From assembly GCA_021432635.1 (NCBI GenBank), contig MU270032.1:558001-622000 (forward strand): a stretch of 64,000 bases of DNA, read 5' to 3'. This document shows, one piece after another, positions 24,001 to 35,100 of the stretch (its first letter is position 1; every line of letters starts with the position of its first letter). The DNA is from Thozetella sp. PMI_491 (Eukaryota; Ascomycota; Sordariomycetes; Chaetosphaeriales; Chaetosphaeriaceae). The notes beneath the pieces are model-generated. The model saw nothing but the letters and a program-made list of their open reading frames with translations, searched no databases and was not told the origin of the DNA. Made by a program: the position numbers and the translations under genes.

Positions 24001-25041
24001 GCGTGATGAACCACTTACCATAATGCTTTGGAGGATGTAGAGCACAGCATGCGGACACGGATGATTCATATTGACCAACTCAATGCCAACAATATCGTGC
24101 CCAGAATCAATTCATTAGTGGTATCAATACATCCGGTTTGCCCGCCCCTTCGTCCTAGTATTATTGATGCCATCCGCGTGTTGCTCGCCGACGCCCCCCC
24201 AGTTTGCGTGAAAGACACCAGTTGCAGCCTTTTGTGTTCTCGGTGTCGAAAACATATCTATTCTTGTCACATTTGCCTATATTTAGTCTTGGTTTAAGAC
24301 ATTCACTGGCCCTCCATCCGTATCCCAACGATCCTCGGCCACCTAGCGCGGCGAATACGGAATTACTCGAGGTGGCACGCCGTTAGGTATCTCTAGCTAC
24401 ACATGATCTAAGCTCTGGTGTAAATTCAAGATTAAACATTGTCTACCTCTGATATTTGTCCCAATTTCCACAGCCACAACATCAGATCACTACGGATGTC
24501 CATCCCGCAATTCCTCATAGACCACGTCAATCCATCTTACCCCCTCCCTATAGCGGATTAGAGGGGAAGCTGACCGGAACTTTTATGCTCTTAGTCAGAA
24601 ATTTTATGTTTATTAAATTTGAGATATTTGAGCAAAGAAGAATAAAAATAGAAAGAATCTTACGCAGTCAACGTCTCCCTGGACTAGACCTTGCGCACAC
24701 AAGTCAAGGTCCCGTATGGAAGAGGCAGTTGTCGGCACACCCCACCGCTTCCATAGCATCCAAGGCCGGCTTACATCAGACTCTGTTCGCCGGTGTAGCT
24801 ATGATCGTGGCGGCAAAGATGGTGAATACGAAGAGGCGCATGTTGTAGAATTAGCTCGTCGCAGATCTCTGTGTACAGCTTAATTCGCACTAACCCGCTC
24901 CGGCCATCTGTTGACATATGACGTCATTTCACTCGGCCGCGACGCGTCGCGTCGCTCTCAACCACCCTCCATTAGTACTGAGTAATCGGCATTGCTCGTG
25001 ACCTCTCCAAAGTCGCACGCCGCCCGCTGTATTTACCCAAT
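21056..25041. other. Gene-poor 4-kb stretch with possible decayed coding fragments
   Basis: No complete gene is visible. On the minus strand, about 23180-23057 gives a short 3'-exon-like frame containing LPLTSDALQIDSFLGDFGELYEEDQ and a stop. Upstream of it (about 23380-23270) a separate frame contains FRDETSLTGGYVHVL, with stops nearby. A signal-peptide-like minus-strand start lies at 24841. These look like relics, not working genes. Part of 21180-22560 may be old transposon sequence, but I cannot name a family. Confidence 0.35.
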
Positions 25042-25986
25042 ATGATTACAATTATCGAGAATGAGCATATTCTCGACACCGCACGAGCACTGAACAGGCG
25101 GGACGCTGTCAGGCTAGATCGACCCACGCGCCAGGACAGTGATGAGGCCGACGAAGACTTTTGGGCCAGGACGCCAGGTGTTGAGAGCCTATTAGGCGCA
25201 GATGGCCAGCGTCTCTGCATTGGAGGCTCTCATTACTCATGGGGTCCCTACCCTCGCAACCGTCGCATTTTAGCCGATATCGCTCTAGCCACTGGCTGGG
25301 GCATAAACAAAACGAGGATTTTAGAGCGTCGCTGCGTACAACGGGCGGCTAAGCACCACGCGTCGGTGAACACCGGCCCGTATATGGATCTTTCCAACTC
25401 GAATCAGCCGATGCATCAAGGCACCCCTTTCACCTTTCAACACATAAGCTGGAGCTTCCTGGCGCATTACATCAAGCAGGAGGTCCAGGAGCTGGATGCA
25501 ACCAAGATGGCCGCTATCAAGGCCTGCGTGCTAGACCGGTATGAAGCCAACTCCAAGACCGGCAAAAAAAACCTTCCGGTATGCCCTCCGGGCATGAGTC
25601 GTATCAGTGACGACCTGCCAGTGACCGAGGCAGATGTGAAGGATGCTCAAGACAAGATTGACGCCGAGGAACGCTGGAGGAAGGCGATGCATATGCAAGT
25701 CTATGGGCCGTATATCCCACCTGGGGCAGTCACGCGACAAATCAAGAGCTTTCTAGCTTCCGGTAACATGTCGGAAGAGCAATTCTGCAAAGCGATCGAT
25801 GTGACGGAAACTGAACTCCAGGCCTTCATGCGTGAGAGGAAATTGCGCCCACAACAAGAAAGCAAAGTGTTTCACAACGCGGTTCCTTTCTTCAAAAAAT
25901 GGGGAAAGGGGGAAGGGACGGCCAAGACCAAGAAGAGGATGACAGAAAGTACAAAGACCCGAGGCGTCCGTCGTGCTAGGAAGTGA
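25042..25986 (+). CDS. DUF7726-like hypothetical protein
   Basis: Single-exon frame of 314 residues from an ATG at 25042. Residues about 225-290 (GAVTRQIKSFLASGNMSEEQ, then FCKAIDVTE, then a Phe-Phe-Lys segment) resemble the small helical domain I know as DUF7726, which looks like a helix-turn-helix and occurs in many ascomycete proteins of unknown role. An earlier part (HISWSFLAHYIKQEV) may be a diverged second copy. The C-terminus is strongly basic (Lys/Arg-rich), consistent with nuclear or nucleic-acid association. The assignment is from memory of the motif and not from a search. Confidence 0.65.
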   Translation: MITIIENEHILDTARALNRRDAVRLDRPTRQDSDEADEDFWARTPGVESLLGADGQRLCIGGSHYSWGPYPRNRRILADIALATGWGINKTRILERRCVQRAAKHHASVNTGPYMDLSNSNQPMHQGTPFTFQHISWSFLAHYIKQEVQELDATKMAAIKACVLDRYEANSKTGKKNLPVCPPGMSRISDDLPVTEADVKDAQDKIDAEERWRKAMHMQVYGPYIPPGAVTRQIKSFLASGNMSEEQFCKAIDVTETELQAFMRERKLRPQQESKVFHNAVPFFKKWGKGEGTAKTKKRMTESTKTRGVRRARK

Positions 25987-26775
25987 AAGAGGGCTATGGT
26001 ACAGCGTCAGGAGAACATGGCAAGCAGCGCCGCCCCTGGAACAAGATATTAGGATTTGCGATTACAGTATGTATTATAGATTCCGGCCTAGAATGTGTTG
26101 TAAGAGTTTCCAATCAATGTCCAAGAGCTTTCTTGAAGGCATTTAAGTAGCGAGAGAAATAAAAGTCCCTAAGGTATTTTTGTGTCGAGGATTGCGTAAA
26201 TGGCCTAAAGTTGAAGCGCTGCTCAACGGCTAAATGTACGACCTCGGAGTCTCTCTTTAGGGCCGGCTAATGAACCAGCTAAAGGTAACAGGCTTACAGC
26301 TAAGTGTATCGCCCTAGCCGCCGACTTACTCGCGCCCGTAGAGTGGGCCAGGATTCTGAAGGGAGGCTCAGAAAGGGAAAGCCACGCAACCGTGTCGAAG
26401 AAGTGTGAACCAGACAAAAAGAGAAAAGATTTCAGAACGAAGCTAGGTAGACGTATAGTTATAGTAGCCGATCATAGATAATCTAATTCAATATGGTAAG
26501 TATGCTTCGACTTTACTTGCCGACCGAGTACGACTAGGGGCTGTGCGGCTGTTCAGCATCACTTCTTTCAACAGCTAAGAACCTCCCTGAAAGCTTGCAC
26601 GGCACGACACAGTTCAAGACTATCCAGTGAAAGAACGCATTTTTATAAAAGAAAATAGAAGAGATACACCGGCGGACTTGCCAAAGTCCACGTCCGTCCC
26701 CGGCGCGCCTAAAAGCTGAAACCAAATGAGTGTATTCCAGCCGGAGGGAGGCAAGAGAAAAATCTGAGCCATTGG
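25987..26775. other. Intergenic between convergent genes
   Basis: 3' flanks of the DUF7726-like and glycosyltransferase genes. Nothing else was recognised. Confidence 0.5.
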
Positions 26776-28104
26776 CTACACTTTACGCTCCTGGCGGTCC
26801 TCGAGAATAAAGTCCCACATGACTTCAGCAGCGGTCGTAGCGCCGTCCATAGACTCAATAGCCTCGCTCAACTCCTGGGCCCTAGTGGTGTAGCTGGAAT
26901 CATTCAGGACAGTCCGCACGGCGGAGCGAATACGGTCAGCCTTCCAATGCTGGCGCTGGATACGAATGCCAGCTCCAGCGTTCATCACATTGTCTAGGTT
27001 CGTCTGCTGCTCAATCTGTAGTGCCACCGCCACAATCGGTTTGCCAGCAGCCATGGCGGTCTGTACCGTTCCCTGTCCGCCATGTATAACGAGAACATCG
27101 GCCAGCGCGCTTGCCGCAGGCGCAGGAATGAAGCGATCGGTCACGAGCAGACCAGAATCCCCAGCCGCGACCTCCTGAGCTCGGCTGAGTGAGCAGATGG
27201 AGGGCGAAGCCAGGACAACAACATTCCAATCTTGCTGAGAGCTCGCGCGAAAGGCTTTGATGGCCTCGAAGAGAAAGTCCTCAGTCCCGGAACTTCCCAT
27301 CATGACGAGAACAGCAGGTCCTGGCCGACGTCGAAAATGTGAAGCAATATCCTCGTCCAGCGTAGAGGCATTCCCGGCAAAGAGTGGACCGGTGATAACA
27401 ATATTGCTTGGAAGCCGGTATGCATAATCGGCATGGAAGAGTGGATGATCGTTCACGAGATTTAGGTCGGCCATGTTCATGTCGAAGAGCGAGATGGGAC
27501 CTTTGATGGGCCATCCACAAGCCTTGGCTGCGGCTCCAAGGCGGTGTTGGCGAAAGATAGGTGCATGCAGTAACAGTCCGCCAACCCAGGACGCCAGAAC
27601 CCGCCGCATGGGACGAGGTAGTAGAGTGGCGAATGGCATCATGTCTGGCAAGTCCCGGATGAGCCCGTTAGAGAAGCTGACAGGGTGCAGGGGGAGGGGC
27701 AGGAAGTTGATAGTTCGAATCCCAAGCATACGAGCGGCAAGACTAGCCGGAGCCCACATCCCGTGAAAGACTATGTCGGGCTTCAATGCGCGAAACGCTT
27801 CGAGCTGCCCTTCGATGAAGCGTTGGGCTATCTCCACGGAGCCGAAGAATTCAGGGAAATCCCACCCAAGGTCGTGGGCAACGCTGATGCCCTTGACACG
27901 AGGCTGGGCTTCGGCGATGGTAAAGCCGGCGTCTGTGATTTGGTACTCGAACCGAGATCCGCAGGACAGAAATGTAATTTTCAGGTAATGTCCCGGCGGG
28001 CAGAGGCGACGCAGGGCGTCTGCCATGGCAATCGCCCGAGTTGTATCGCCTGCATCTTGGAAGGCGACACTGACAACGACGTGGGTGCTAGAAGACGAGG
28101 TCAT
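26776..28104 (-). CDS. GT1-family UDP-glycosyltransferase (macrolide-glycosyltransferase-like)
   Basis: Single exon, 442 residues, from the ATG at 28104. The fold is GT-B. The N-terminal acceptor domain includes FHGMWAPASLAARMLGI. The C-terminal donor-binding domain includes VLVMMGSSGTEDF and the nucleotide-sugar signature HGGQGTVQTAMAAGKP, followed by EQQTNLDNV. The length fits soluble bacterial/fungal MGT-type enzymes that glycosylate small molecules; no membrane anchor is present. It is divergent from an MFS multidrug-type exporter 748 bp away. This suggests that the pair modifies and exports a metabolite or xenobiotic. Acceptor and sugar are unknown. Confidence 0.85.
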   Translation of the reverse strand: MTSSSSTHVVVSVAFQDAGDTTRAIAMADALRRLCPPGHYLKITFLSCGSRFEYQITDAGFTIAEAQPRVKGISVAHDLGWDFPEFFGSVEIAQRFIEGQLEAFRALKPDIVFHGMWAPASLAARMLGIRTINFLPLPLHPVSFSNGLIRDLPDMMPFATLLPRPMRRVLASWVGGLLLHAPIFRQHRLGAAAKACGWPIKGPISLFDMNMADLNLVNDHPLFHADYAYRLPSNIVITGPLFAGNASTLDEDIASHFRRRPGPAVLVMMGSSGTEDFLFEAIKAFRASSQQDWNVVVLASPSICSLSRAQEVAAGDSGLLVTDRFIPAPAASALADVLVIHGGQGTVQTAMAAGKPIVAVALQIEQQTNLDNVMNAGAGIRIQRQHWKADRIRSAVRTVLNDSSYTTRAQELSEAIESMDGATTAAEVMWDFILEDRQERKV

Positions 28105-28852
28105 AGTTGGAACTTTTACTCTAGCTGGGCGAATTCAAAATGGATTATGAGCGTCGAAGGGAGAATACCCAGCAATTAACATGATCATCTAGAGCCTCTA
28201 GCGCGCCAAGCACTCCCCCCCCCCTTCCCCCCCCTTCCTCATTCTGAACCCGGATCTCCGTTACGTTACAGCATTAGTTGTTCTTTCAAAAGTGTAGTGA
28301 AGTGGACAGAAATTGGCGATGGCAAGACCCTGTGGAGCTTGCCTAAGTCTGTGGCGCCGCCATCGTTCCGGGAGCGCCCATGTGGGGGTCAACGGTAAGC
28401 CACCCGCTCCCTTGATACGGTCGAGCGAACGCGTCATTTAAGACCGCCACGAACTTCCCGTAGTCCGAGACATGCCAACGCCAGCTAGTTAATTGCGCCA
28501 ATGATCTGCCTAGGCTCGCTCACGAACAACCCGTGATCTGCGCCGCTAAGCCTCGCCTTTGGACGCCGCCTTATAAGCCATGCCTACAAGATGCATATAT
28601 TTTCGGAACCCCGTCGCCAGTCCGATCCCATTGTCGAGTCATATTTAAATATCACTGGAAGGACTCACGCTAGCGGGCCTTCTACGGGCCTCTTTTAAAA
28701 GCCACGTAGACCATGGCCGATTCGGCGGCCATCCTTCTTCTCCACCACCATCGTTTCTTATCAAGCCGCCTCTGCCCCCCATTGTCATCTTCAACGTAAT
28801 GGAGAGCTGCACGCCTATGTAGTGGTGTATCGCTACTCCCGACAAGGCAGGC
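28105..28852. promoter_or_regulatory. Shared divergent promoter region of UGT and MFS genes
   Basis: The only space between two head-to-head genes. It contains a cytosine-rich tract (C10, TT, C8 at 28215-28234) and an AT-rich, TATA-like segment (28638-28650, CATATTTAAATATC) about 200 bp before the MFS start. Specific operator sites could not be identified. Confidence 0.45.
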
Positions 28853-30787
28853 ATGATCATGTCAGGCTCCACGGAAATGCATGCAACCTTAGAGCGACCG
28901 GTGGCGCCGAAGCCAGAGTCATCCACAGATGGGCCGGACAACAGAGGAGAGCTGTCGCTGCCCCTCCAAGGGAGTGGAGAATGCTCCTTGCCTCCCCTTT
29001 GCTCGCAACATAGCCTATCCTATGCCCACACCTCTGAGACAGCTGTCTCCCTGACCGCTCAGGCTTCCGAAAGTATGTCGTTGCCCTTCCCGCCGGGGCT
29101 AACCCAGGGCAACTTGACCGACTCTACGATCTCCTTAGCTACCTCGAAACCCCAGAACACCCCATCTAATGATTCTAACACCATTACTCCTCCTCAGGAG
29201 TGCTCTGGCGACGACAGGCCGAATCATGACGGGCCGGAGCCGCCGCCGTCGGCGCACTCTTCGCCAGCTAAAATCGCAGCGATAATGGCCTCCCTGTACA
29301 TCTCCGTTTTCTTGGTTGCCCTCGATCGCACCATAATCGGACCGGCTATACCAGCCATTACGAACTTGTTCGAGTCCATCGACGACATCGGCTGGTACGG
29401 TTCGGCATACATGTTGACGAGCTGCGGCTTCATCCTTCCCTACGGGCGCCTGTACACATTGTTCCCTACAAAACCCGTCTTCTTGTCCGGAATTTTGTTG
29501 TTCGAAGCCGGCTCGGCCATATGTGGGGCAGCAAGCTCGTCACTGATGTTGATCATCGGTCGAGCGGTGGCAGGCCTGGGCAGCAGCGGCATATTCACCG
29601 GCGCCATCTTGACCATGGTCAACACGGTGCCGCTCCATCGTCGACCCATGCTCCAAGGCCTGTTCGGGGCGTGCTTTGGCGTGGCTTCTGTTGCCGGGCC
29701 TTTGCTCGGCGGAGCATTCACCGAATCTCGGGCTACGTGGAGATGGTGCTTCTATATCAATCTGCCCCTCGGCGCCATCACTGTCGCTGTCGTTCTCTGC
29801 CTCCTGCACCTAGAGTCTAAGTCGAAGACACAAGGTTGGAAAGTTACCATGAAAAGTCTTGATCCATTAGGCACTATTCTATTCCTGGGCGCAATCACCT
29901 GCCTATTGCTTGCCCTAGAACGCGGCTCTGTCGAGCAGAGCTGGAGCGACTCTCGCAACATCGCCCTCTGGGTCCTCTTCGGCGTGCTCTTCATTGCCTT
30001 CATTTGGTGGCAGTTCTGGACGCAGGATACGACCGCAACCATCCCAGCACGCGTCTTTTTCCAGCGTAGTGTAGCCTTCGGAGGGCTCTCCCAGTTCTTT
30101 GTTGGGTCGACCATGTTGACCGCCTCTATCTACATACCTCTCTGGTTCCAAGCTATCACAGGAGTGTCCGCCATGCAATCCGGCATCAACACCGTTCCTC
30201 TAGTCCTCTCCGTTGTGATCAGCTCTATTCTGAGTGGCGGGCTGGTGCAATTCATCGGGTACTACACCCCCTTCATGATTCTCGGCTCATGCTTCATGGC
30301 TGTCGGAGCAGGATTCATTACTACATGGAGCTCCCACACTTCACCGCCCGAATGGGTAGGATACCAAGTTCTCCTAGGACTAGGCGTCGGCTTTACCATG
30401 CAGCATCCGAACCTGGCCATCCAAACTGTCCTGTCACCGTCCGATATCCCTACAGGAACCGCACTCCTGTCGCTCTGCCAGACGCTCGGGGGAGCGGTTT
30501 TCGTTTCTGTCGGACAGAATACATTCATCAGCAAGTTCACCAGTGCTCTTAGCACCATTGATGGGGTTGATGTGGGACGGTTGGTTAGGTCCGGCGCGAC
30601 GGACCTAACACAGGGTGTCCCGGAGGCACTACGTCCACTAGTACTTGAAGCCTACAACACAAGCATTACAAACGGTCCTTTCCTCGCTGCTCTCATAGTT
30701 GCGTGTTTGGCTGTTCCTAGTGCAGTTGGGATGGAATTCCGTAGTATTAAGGAGAAAAAGGCCAAAAAAGCTTGCTCTAGCACGTAG
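28853..30787 (+). CDS. MFS drug/toxin efflux transporter, 14-TM DHA2 type
   Basis: Intronless frame of 644 residues. After about 135 hydrophilic residues come 14 likely membrane helices. DHA motifs are clear: ALDRTIIGPAIPAIT in helix 1, a YMLTSCGFILPYGRLYTLFP loop, GPLLGGAFTE (antiporter motif C) and TWRWCFYINLPLGA in helix 6. Relatives export polyketides, toxins and drugs in exchange for protons, and are commonly found beside biosynthetic genes. The start could be the first ATG (28853) or the next in-frame one at 28859. The long Ser/Pro-rich N-terminal tail is typical of cytosolic tails in this group. Its partner gene is the divergent glycosyltransferase. Confidence 0.88.
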   Translation: MIMSGSTEMHATLERPVAPKPESSTDGPDNRGELSLPLQGSGECSLPPLCSQHSLSYAHTSETAVSLTAQASESMSLPFPPGLTQGNLTDSTISLATSKPQNTPSNDSNTITPPQECSGDDRPNHDGPEPPPSAHSSPAKIAAIMASLYISVFLVALDRTIIGPAIPAITNLFESIDDIGWYGSAYMLTSCGFILPYGRLYTLFPTKPVFLSGILLFEAGSAICGAASSSLMLIIGRAVAGLGSSGIFTGAILTMVNTVPLHRRPMLQGLFGACFGVASVAGPLLGGAFTESRATWRWCFYINLPLGAITVAVVLCLLHLESKSKTQGWKVTMKSLDPLGTILFLGAITCLLLALERGSVEQSWSDSRNIALWVLFGVLFIAFIWWQFWTQDTTATIPARVFFQRSVAFGGLSQFFVGSTMLTASIYIPLWFQAITGVSAMQSGINTVPLVLSVVISSILSGGLVQFIGYYTPFMILGSCFMAVGAGFITTWSSHTSPPEWVGYQVLLGLGVGFTMQHPNLAIQTVLSPSDIPTGTALLSLCQTLGGAVFVSVGQNTFISKFTSALSTIDGVDVGRLVRSGATDLTQGVPEALRPLVLEAYNTSITNGPFLAALIVACLAVPSAVGMEFRSIKEKKAKKACSST

Positions 30788-31707
30788 TAGCCCGGGCTTA
30801 ATATTTACGACTCCATGCCTTTTTGAGAAGGATGGCAAGACATGGAAGGTTCAGGATTCCTTAATCGCAAAATTAATTATTTCTACTTATTTGAAACGTG
30901 CATTTCAAGTTTGGAAACTACAATTTAATTTAGTTAATCTGTTTTACACACGAAGACTACTATCTGGTGTTTAGCCTATTAGGCAACGCTCTTGTGTGGA
31001 GCGTTCAGTGAGATTAGCACACGTAACTAAGCCGACGGACATGGCTTTATTGTCATGCTAAATACCATCCCTATGGACCACAATCTTCACTAGCTGTAAG
31101 CTAGCAGATGGGAGGTTGAATTCCTGGGGAGGGTAAATAGAGGAAGGATGGGATCGCCGAGGGTGGGATGAAGCTGAATTTCGTACTTGCTCTCTGTCCC
31201 ACCACAACACGTACTGTTGGCTAGTGTCTGCTTGTTCACAGGTAGCGAGGGCTCGAAACAAGGATATATTATCGGCTACGGACACAGCCGTAGTGCGATT
31301 TTATTGGCTATTACCATGGATATTGTTGGCTACTTCCACAACTCGAGGCCGATGCTATTGGTCATCTGTACCGCAACAAAATGGCCACCGGTTGTTAGGC
31401 AGCCAAGTACCTTAGGTACCTAGGTAGGTAGGTAGATGCCTTAGGGTCCAATGCGTGCTGATCGATGGTCTTTCATGCAGCACTGAACGATGGGAGGATA
31501 GAGGACGAGGAACCAAACTGATATTAAAGAGTGGAACCTGGATCTTGACAGACCCATATTTGCGATTGTTGTGCATGTAACTGCATTCTATAGTAAACAG
31601 ATTCTCGATCTAGGCTCTGAGTATGTTGAATACGTGCAGCTCCTTGAACAGGACTTTCTTTGGTAAACCAGCCAGGGTTTGCGAGGACACTCTAACTGTA
31701 CAATGCC
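30788..31707. other. Intergenic, short TAGG-type repeat
   Basis: No gene is recognised. Around 31408-31436 there is a run of overlapping TACCTTAGG/TAGGTAGG units, a low-complexity sequence that I have seen in many filamentous fungi. Confidence 0.45.
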
Positions 31708-32010
31708 TTAAGGGCATGTGAACTTCCAGGAGCCACCAGTGGCCGGAAAGTCGACGCACTGGGCCTTCGAAGGACCGGAAGACTTGACAGGGCTCCCTGC
31801 GCACTGGTTGCCAGCATACATGTGAATCGTACAAGCCTGGTCTTCGGTCCAGCCAATAGACGCACCCTGCTGAGTGTTGCAGTAGACAGGAGCGCTACCA
31901 GTTCCGTAAACATTGACCGGCGGACCACAGTCACTGTGGTAGTACTCGCTCCAGGAGCCGGCGTACGCAGCCGTGGCAAAAGCGATAACGGTGATGATGA
32001 GACGAGTCAT
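31708..32010 (-). CDS. Small secreted six-cysteine protein
   Basis: A 100-residue frame from the ATG at 32010. Residues 1-17 are a signal peptide (MTRLIITVIAFATAAYA) with a probable cleavage after AYA. The mature part (about 83 residues) has six Cys, an even number fitting three disulfides, and ends in FTCP. No domain is recognised. Size and Cys content match fungal small secreted proteins, a class that includes candidate effectors, surface proteins and antimicrobial peptides; none of these roles is shown here. A TATAAATA element lies about 165 bp upstream. No intron is needed. Confidence 0.75.
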   Translation of the reverse strand: MTRLIITVIAFATAAYAGSWSEYYHSDCGPPVNVYGTGSAPVYCNTQQGASIGWTEDQACTIHMYAGNQCAGSPVKSSGPSKAQCVDFPATGGSWKFTCP

Positions 32011-32174
32011 GTTGAATAGACTGATTTTCAGGTCAATGGTCAGAGCTACAGAGTAGAGGTGGAACTCTAGACGTACTCTTTTTGTATTTTAGCTTGATGA
32101 TATGATGGTGTGCGATGGTTACTGGTGATCTGGGGCTAGTCTGGTGGTGGTCTTTTCACAGGGACCTTGACCTG

Positions 32175-32182
32175 TATTTATA
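32175..32182 (-). promoter_or_regulatory. TATA box of the small secreted protein gene
   Basis: TATAAATA on the minus strand, about 165 nt upstream of the ATG at 32010. The position would give a leader of roughly 120-140 nt, plausible for a fungal gene. Confidence 0.5.
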
Positions 32183-35100
32183 CTTATTTCTCTTCCTACT
32201 TCCCTCCATGAGAACAATTGTCACACTAATTTAATTCCTCGACACTCAAGTTCATCCTGATGCTCGCAGTTTTCACTTTGGATAGTGGATGCCGCGGACT
32301 TCGCACATAATTCCTGTGTGACGTCGTAGTAAATGCCTAACTAGGTGTATGAACTGCCTGACTGTAGATCCGAGGTGTGGAGTGTCTCTCCGAGGTCGAA
32401 GCTGTGAGTCAAATGTGTCTAGCTGACTCGTTGCCTCGGTCAATCAAAAGTTTGTGTGTTCAAACGTTATTAAGGGGTTGCACAGGTCATGTATTTTCGG
32501 CGCCATCGAAGAAGATCCTGAGCCAATGAGATATCTTCCTCCTAATGCAGAACAAAATGCGAACAAAATGATCTCGCTATAATTACTACGAATTAATTGA
32601 GTCTTATGCCGATCACCTGAAGGACGGTTTTTCTCACGTAACAGTAAGACGGGGCTTAGCTGTACCCACATCCAGCCACTGGACAAATAGGTTCTGGGAA
32701 ACTCGCATAGCATATGACGGGTTGAGAGTGTAATATGCCATTCTACTCCTGAAAATCAAGTAAACATAATTTCTGTCGCGTATAACAACACCCAGTGTCA
32801 GAATTGGGCCATGAACATGGAGTTTTCTCTTGTCCACTAAATGCCAACTTGCATTTATTATGGGACTGCCATTTTCCCGCTTGGACTAGTGCCGGAAAGA
32901 TATCATCTAGCAAGTAGGACTAGGAAAATGTTTATGTGAAGAGCTTTCCTCGCATTTGGCGGGGGCGCTAGGCTGTGCATTGGCAAGAGTAAGTCGTAAT
33001 CTTCTACAGATAAATAAGGCAGGGCGACTTTCATGCTGACGCGCTAGCTAGATATTACTATATTAGCTTTATGGAAATTAGCAAGGTGTGTGCCATCATC
33101 GGTGAGATAGGTAGGATATGGCTAAAAAAGGGGGTTACAGATCATTTCGACATTGCTGTCCGAGTTCAATATCGAGTACTTAGGTCCTGGACAGCCACTC
33201 AATGAAGTGTGTTTATTCGTATATACGTCGCCTCGGGTCTCCTACAAGATTTTATACTGATATTCTGCTTCAATGAAGTTGGTTTGTAATGCAGACGGGA
33301 TTTGTTGCTCGCCTTACGCCCAAACAAGGCGAGCCACAGCGCGGACGATAATATCCACTTTGAAGAAATAGCGAATACTTAGTTATAAAAATGGAAATTG
33401 ACCGCGTCAAGAGCATTTCCTTCTCAGCGCTCCGCTTTACCCCTTTACGGAGTACCAGATTCTCCCCGACAAATCGCCATTCTTTTTAGTCCCCTTCATC
33501 ATTCTAATAAGACATCTCCTAGACGAAACATCTAGCCGCTACTCTTTATCATAACGTGGCGGGGTTTTCCAATCTTAACAGCGAACTATTGTTTACAATA
33601 AACAAAACAGCGTGGCACTTATCAACGTCAATTTAGACGTCGCTCTCATCAAATACCGGGCCGCGCCAGAAATTTCTGCCTATCGGCTCAGTATAATCGA
33701 TATATACGCCTTTCGGTCAGATTCATGCACACTATGGCTAGGGTAATGGCCTGGATAAACATTGAAAGAGCAGCAGCCAGTAGGATATTAATTTCGCTCG
33801 TAAGAGTACAATCTTTACACTTAAGATGCCTTAATATAAGCTAACTAGCGATTTATAATCTAAATTTTATCTGCGTCGGTCCTATTCTAGCTCATAGATT
33901 TTGATAAGACATACCCACATGTACGCCTTCTAGTCCACGGCCGCGTGGAACCTATGCTCGTATTCGCGCTCAACACAAGCAGGAACACTGAAATGACCCA
34001 ATGTGTCTTGTCTAAAGTAATGAGGTCGTATACTTTGTGTGTCTTTAGCTGATGCTTAGGAAATGGCAGGTGACAACATCCTGCTAGTCTTGGTTGAGGA
34101 TCTCGGGGTGAAAGACGCTCTGTCTCACGTGATTTCCTGATTACATTCTATTTCGCTTTCAAATAGTTATGCCTTGCCTAGTTTGATAAGAAAATCTCGT
34201 ATCAGGCATCACTCAAATCTATTTCGTATGTGCAGTCGCAAGCCATCGCGGCTGATGGCCGCTAGTGGTCGGAGGTCTCCGGTACGCCCTGTCTGCGCCG
34301 CTTTCCCCATCGTATTCCCTAAGGCAAGCATTTGGTCCAAATCTGCTCACCCAAAATGCTCCATAATAGTATCCCATGAGATTGCACTAGTTAGATCAGG
34401 GACGATCTTACCGTGGAGGAGGCAAGGTAGTGTTTCGACAGAATACAGTCCACATATAATGCAATCCCGGAAATATCCCGGTTCGACGGTATTGATCACC
34501 CGGAAATCCCCAGCACGACATGGTCTAGACAAATCCAGGCAGCATCACCAAGCTCTTTCCCCGTGGACAATGTTCCCTCCTTCCTGTGCTGTTGCGTTGC
34601 GTCACCGAGTTAAAGCCCAAGACTTGTAAGTGGCGGGATCCCTGCCTTCGGTTACAAGATACGAGCCAATTAAGCAAGCCAGGGGGTTATTGTACTGCTG
34701 GATAGGGGACCCAAGGTCAGGAAATCTCGGTTAAGAACGCCACGGTTTTCCCATTATTTACATCAACATCGCGAGTACGGGATTCGGGTTTGGCTTCTAT
34801 ACGGAGGAGGCAGGGCTATGGGCCAATAGACTTTGCCAAGCCGGGCCCGGAAAACTATCGGAATCCGTGCTGACCCCTGGGGCGGATCGACAATTACCAG
34901 AGTGCTGCACAGCCACGCGAGCACAGCTGCCGGGCTACCATTCACCCTTTCCGGATACCTGAACCAGCATCGCGGCGCTTGTTGTGCAAGCGTCTTCGCC
35001 CCGACAGTCGACACCGCGATTGTCTCGTTCTGTGTGGGCGCCGAATCCGGACATATCCTTCAGCTACTACGGGTTCGAGGGCAGCCTTCGCATGATAGTT

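Noticed and set aside
27705-27725. GTTCGAATCCC as a tRNA B box
   Set aside because: It lies inside the glycosyltransferase coding frame and has no A box or fold.
34174-34629. 151-residue plus-strand frame
   Set aside because: Composition is random-like, there are no motifs, and the opposite strand is also partly open.
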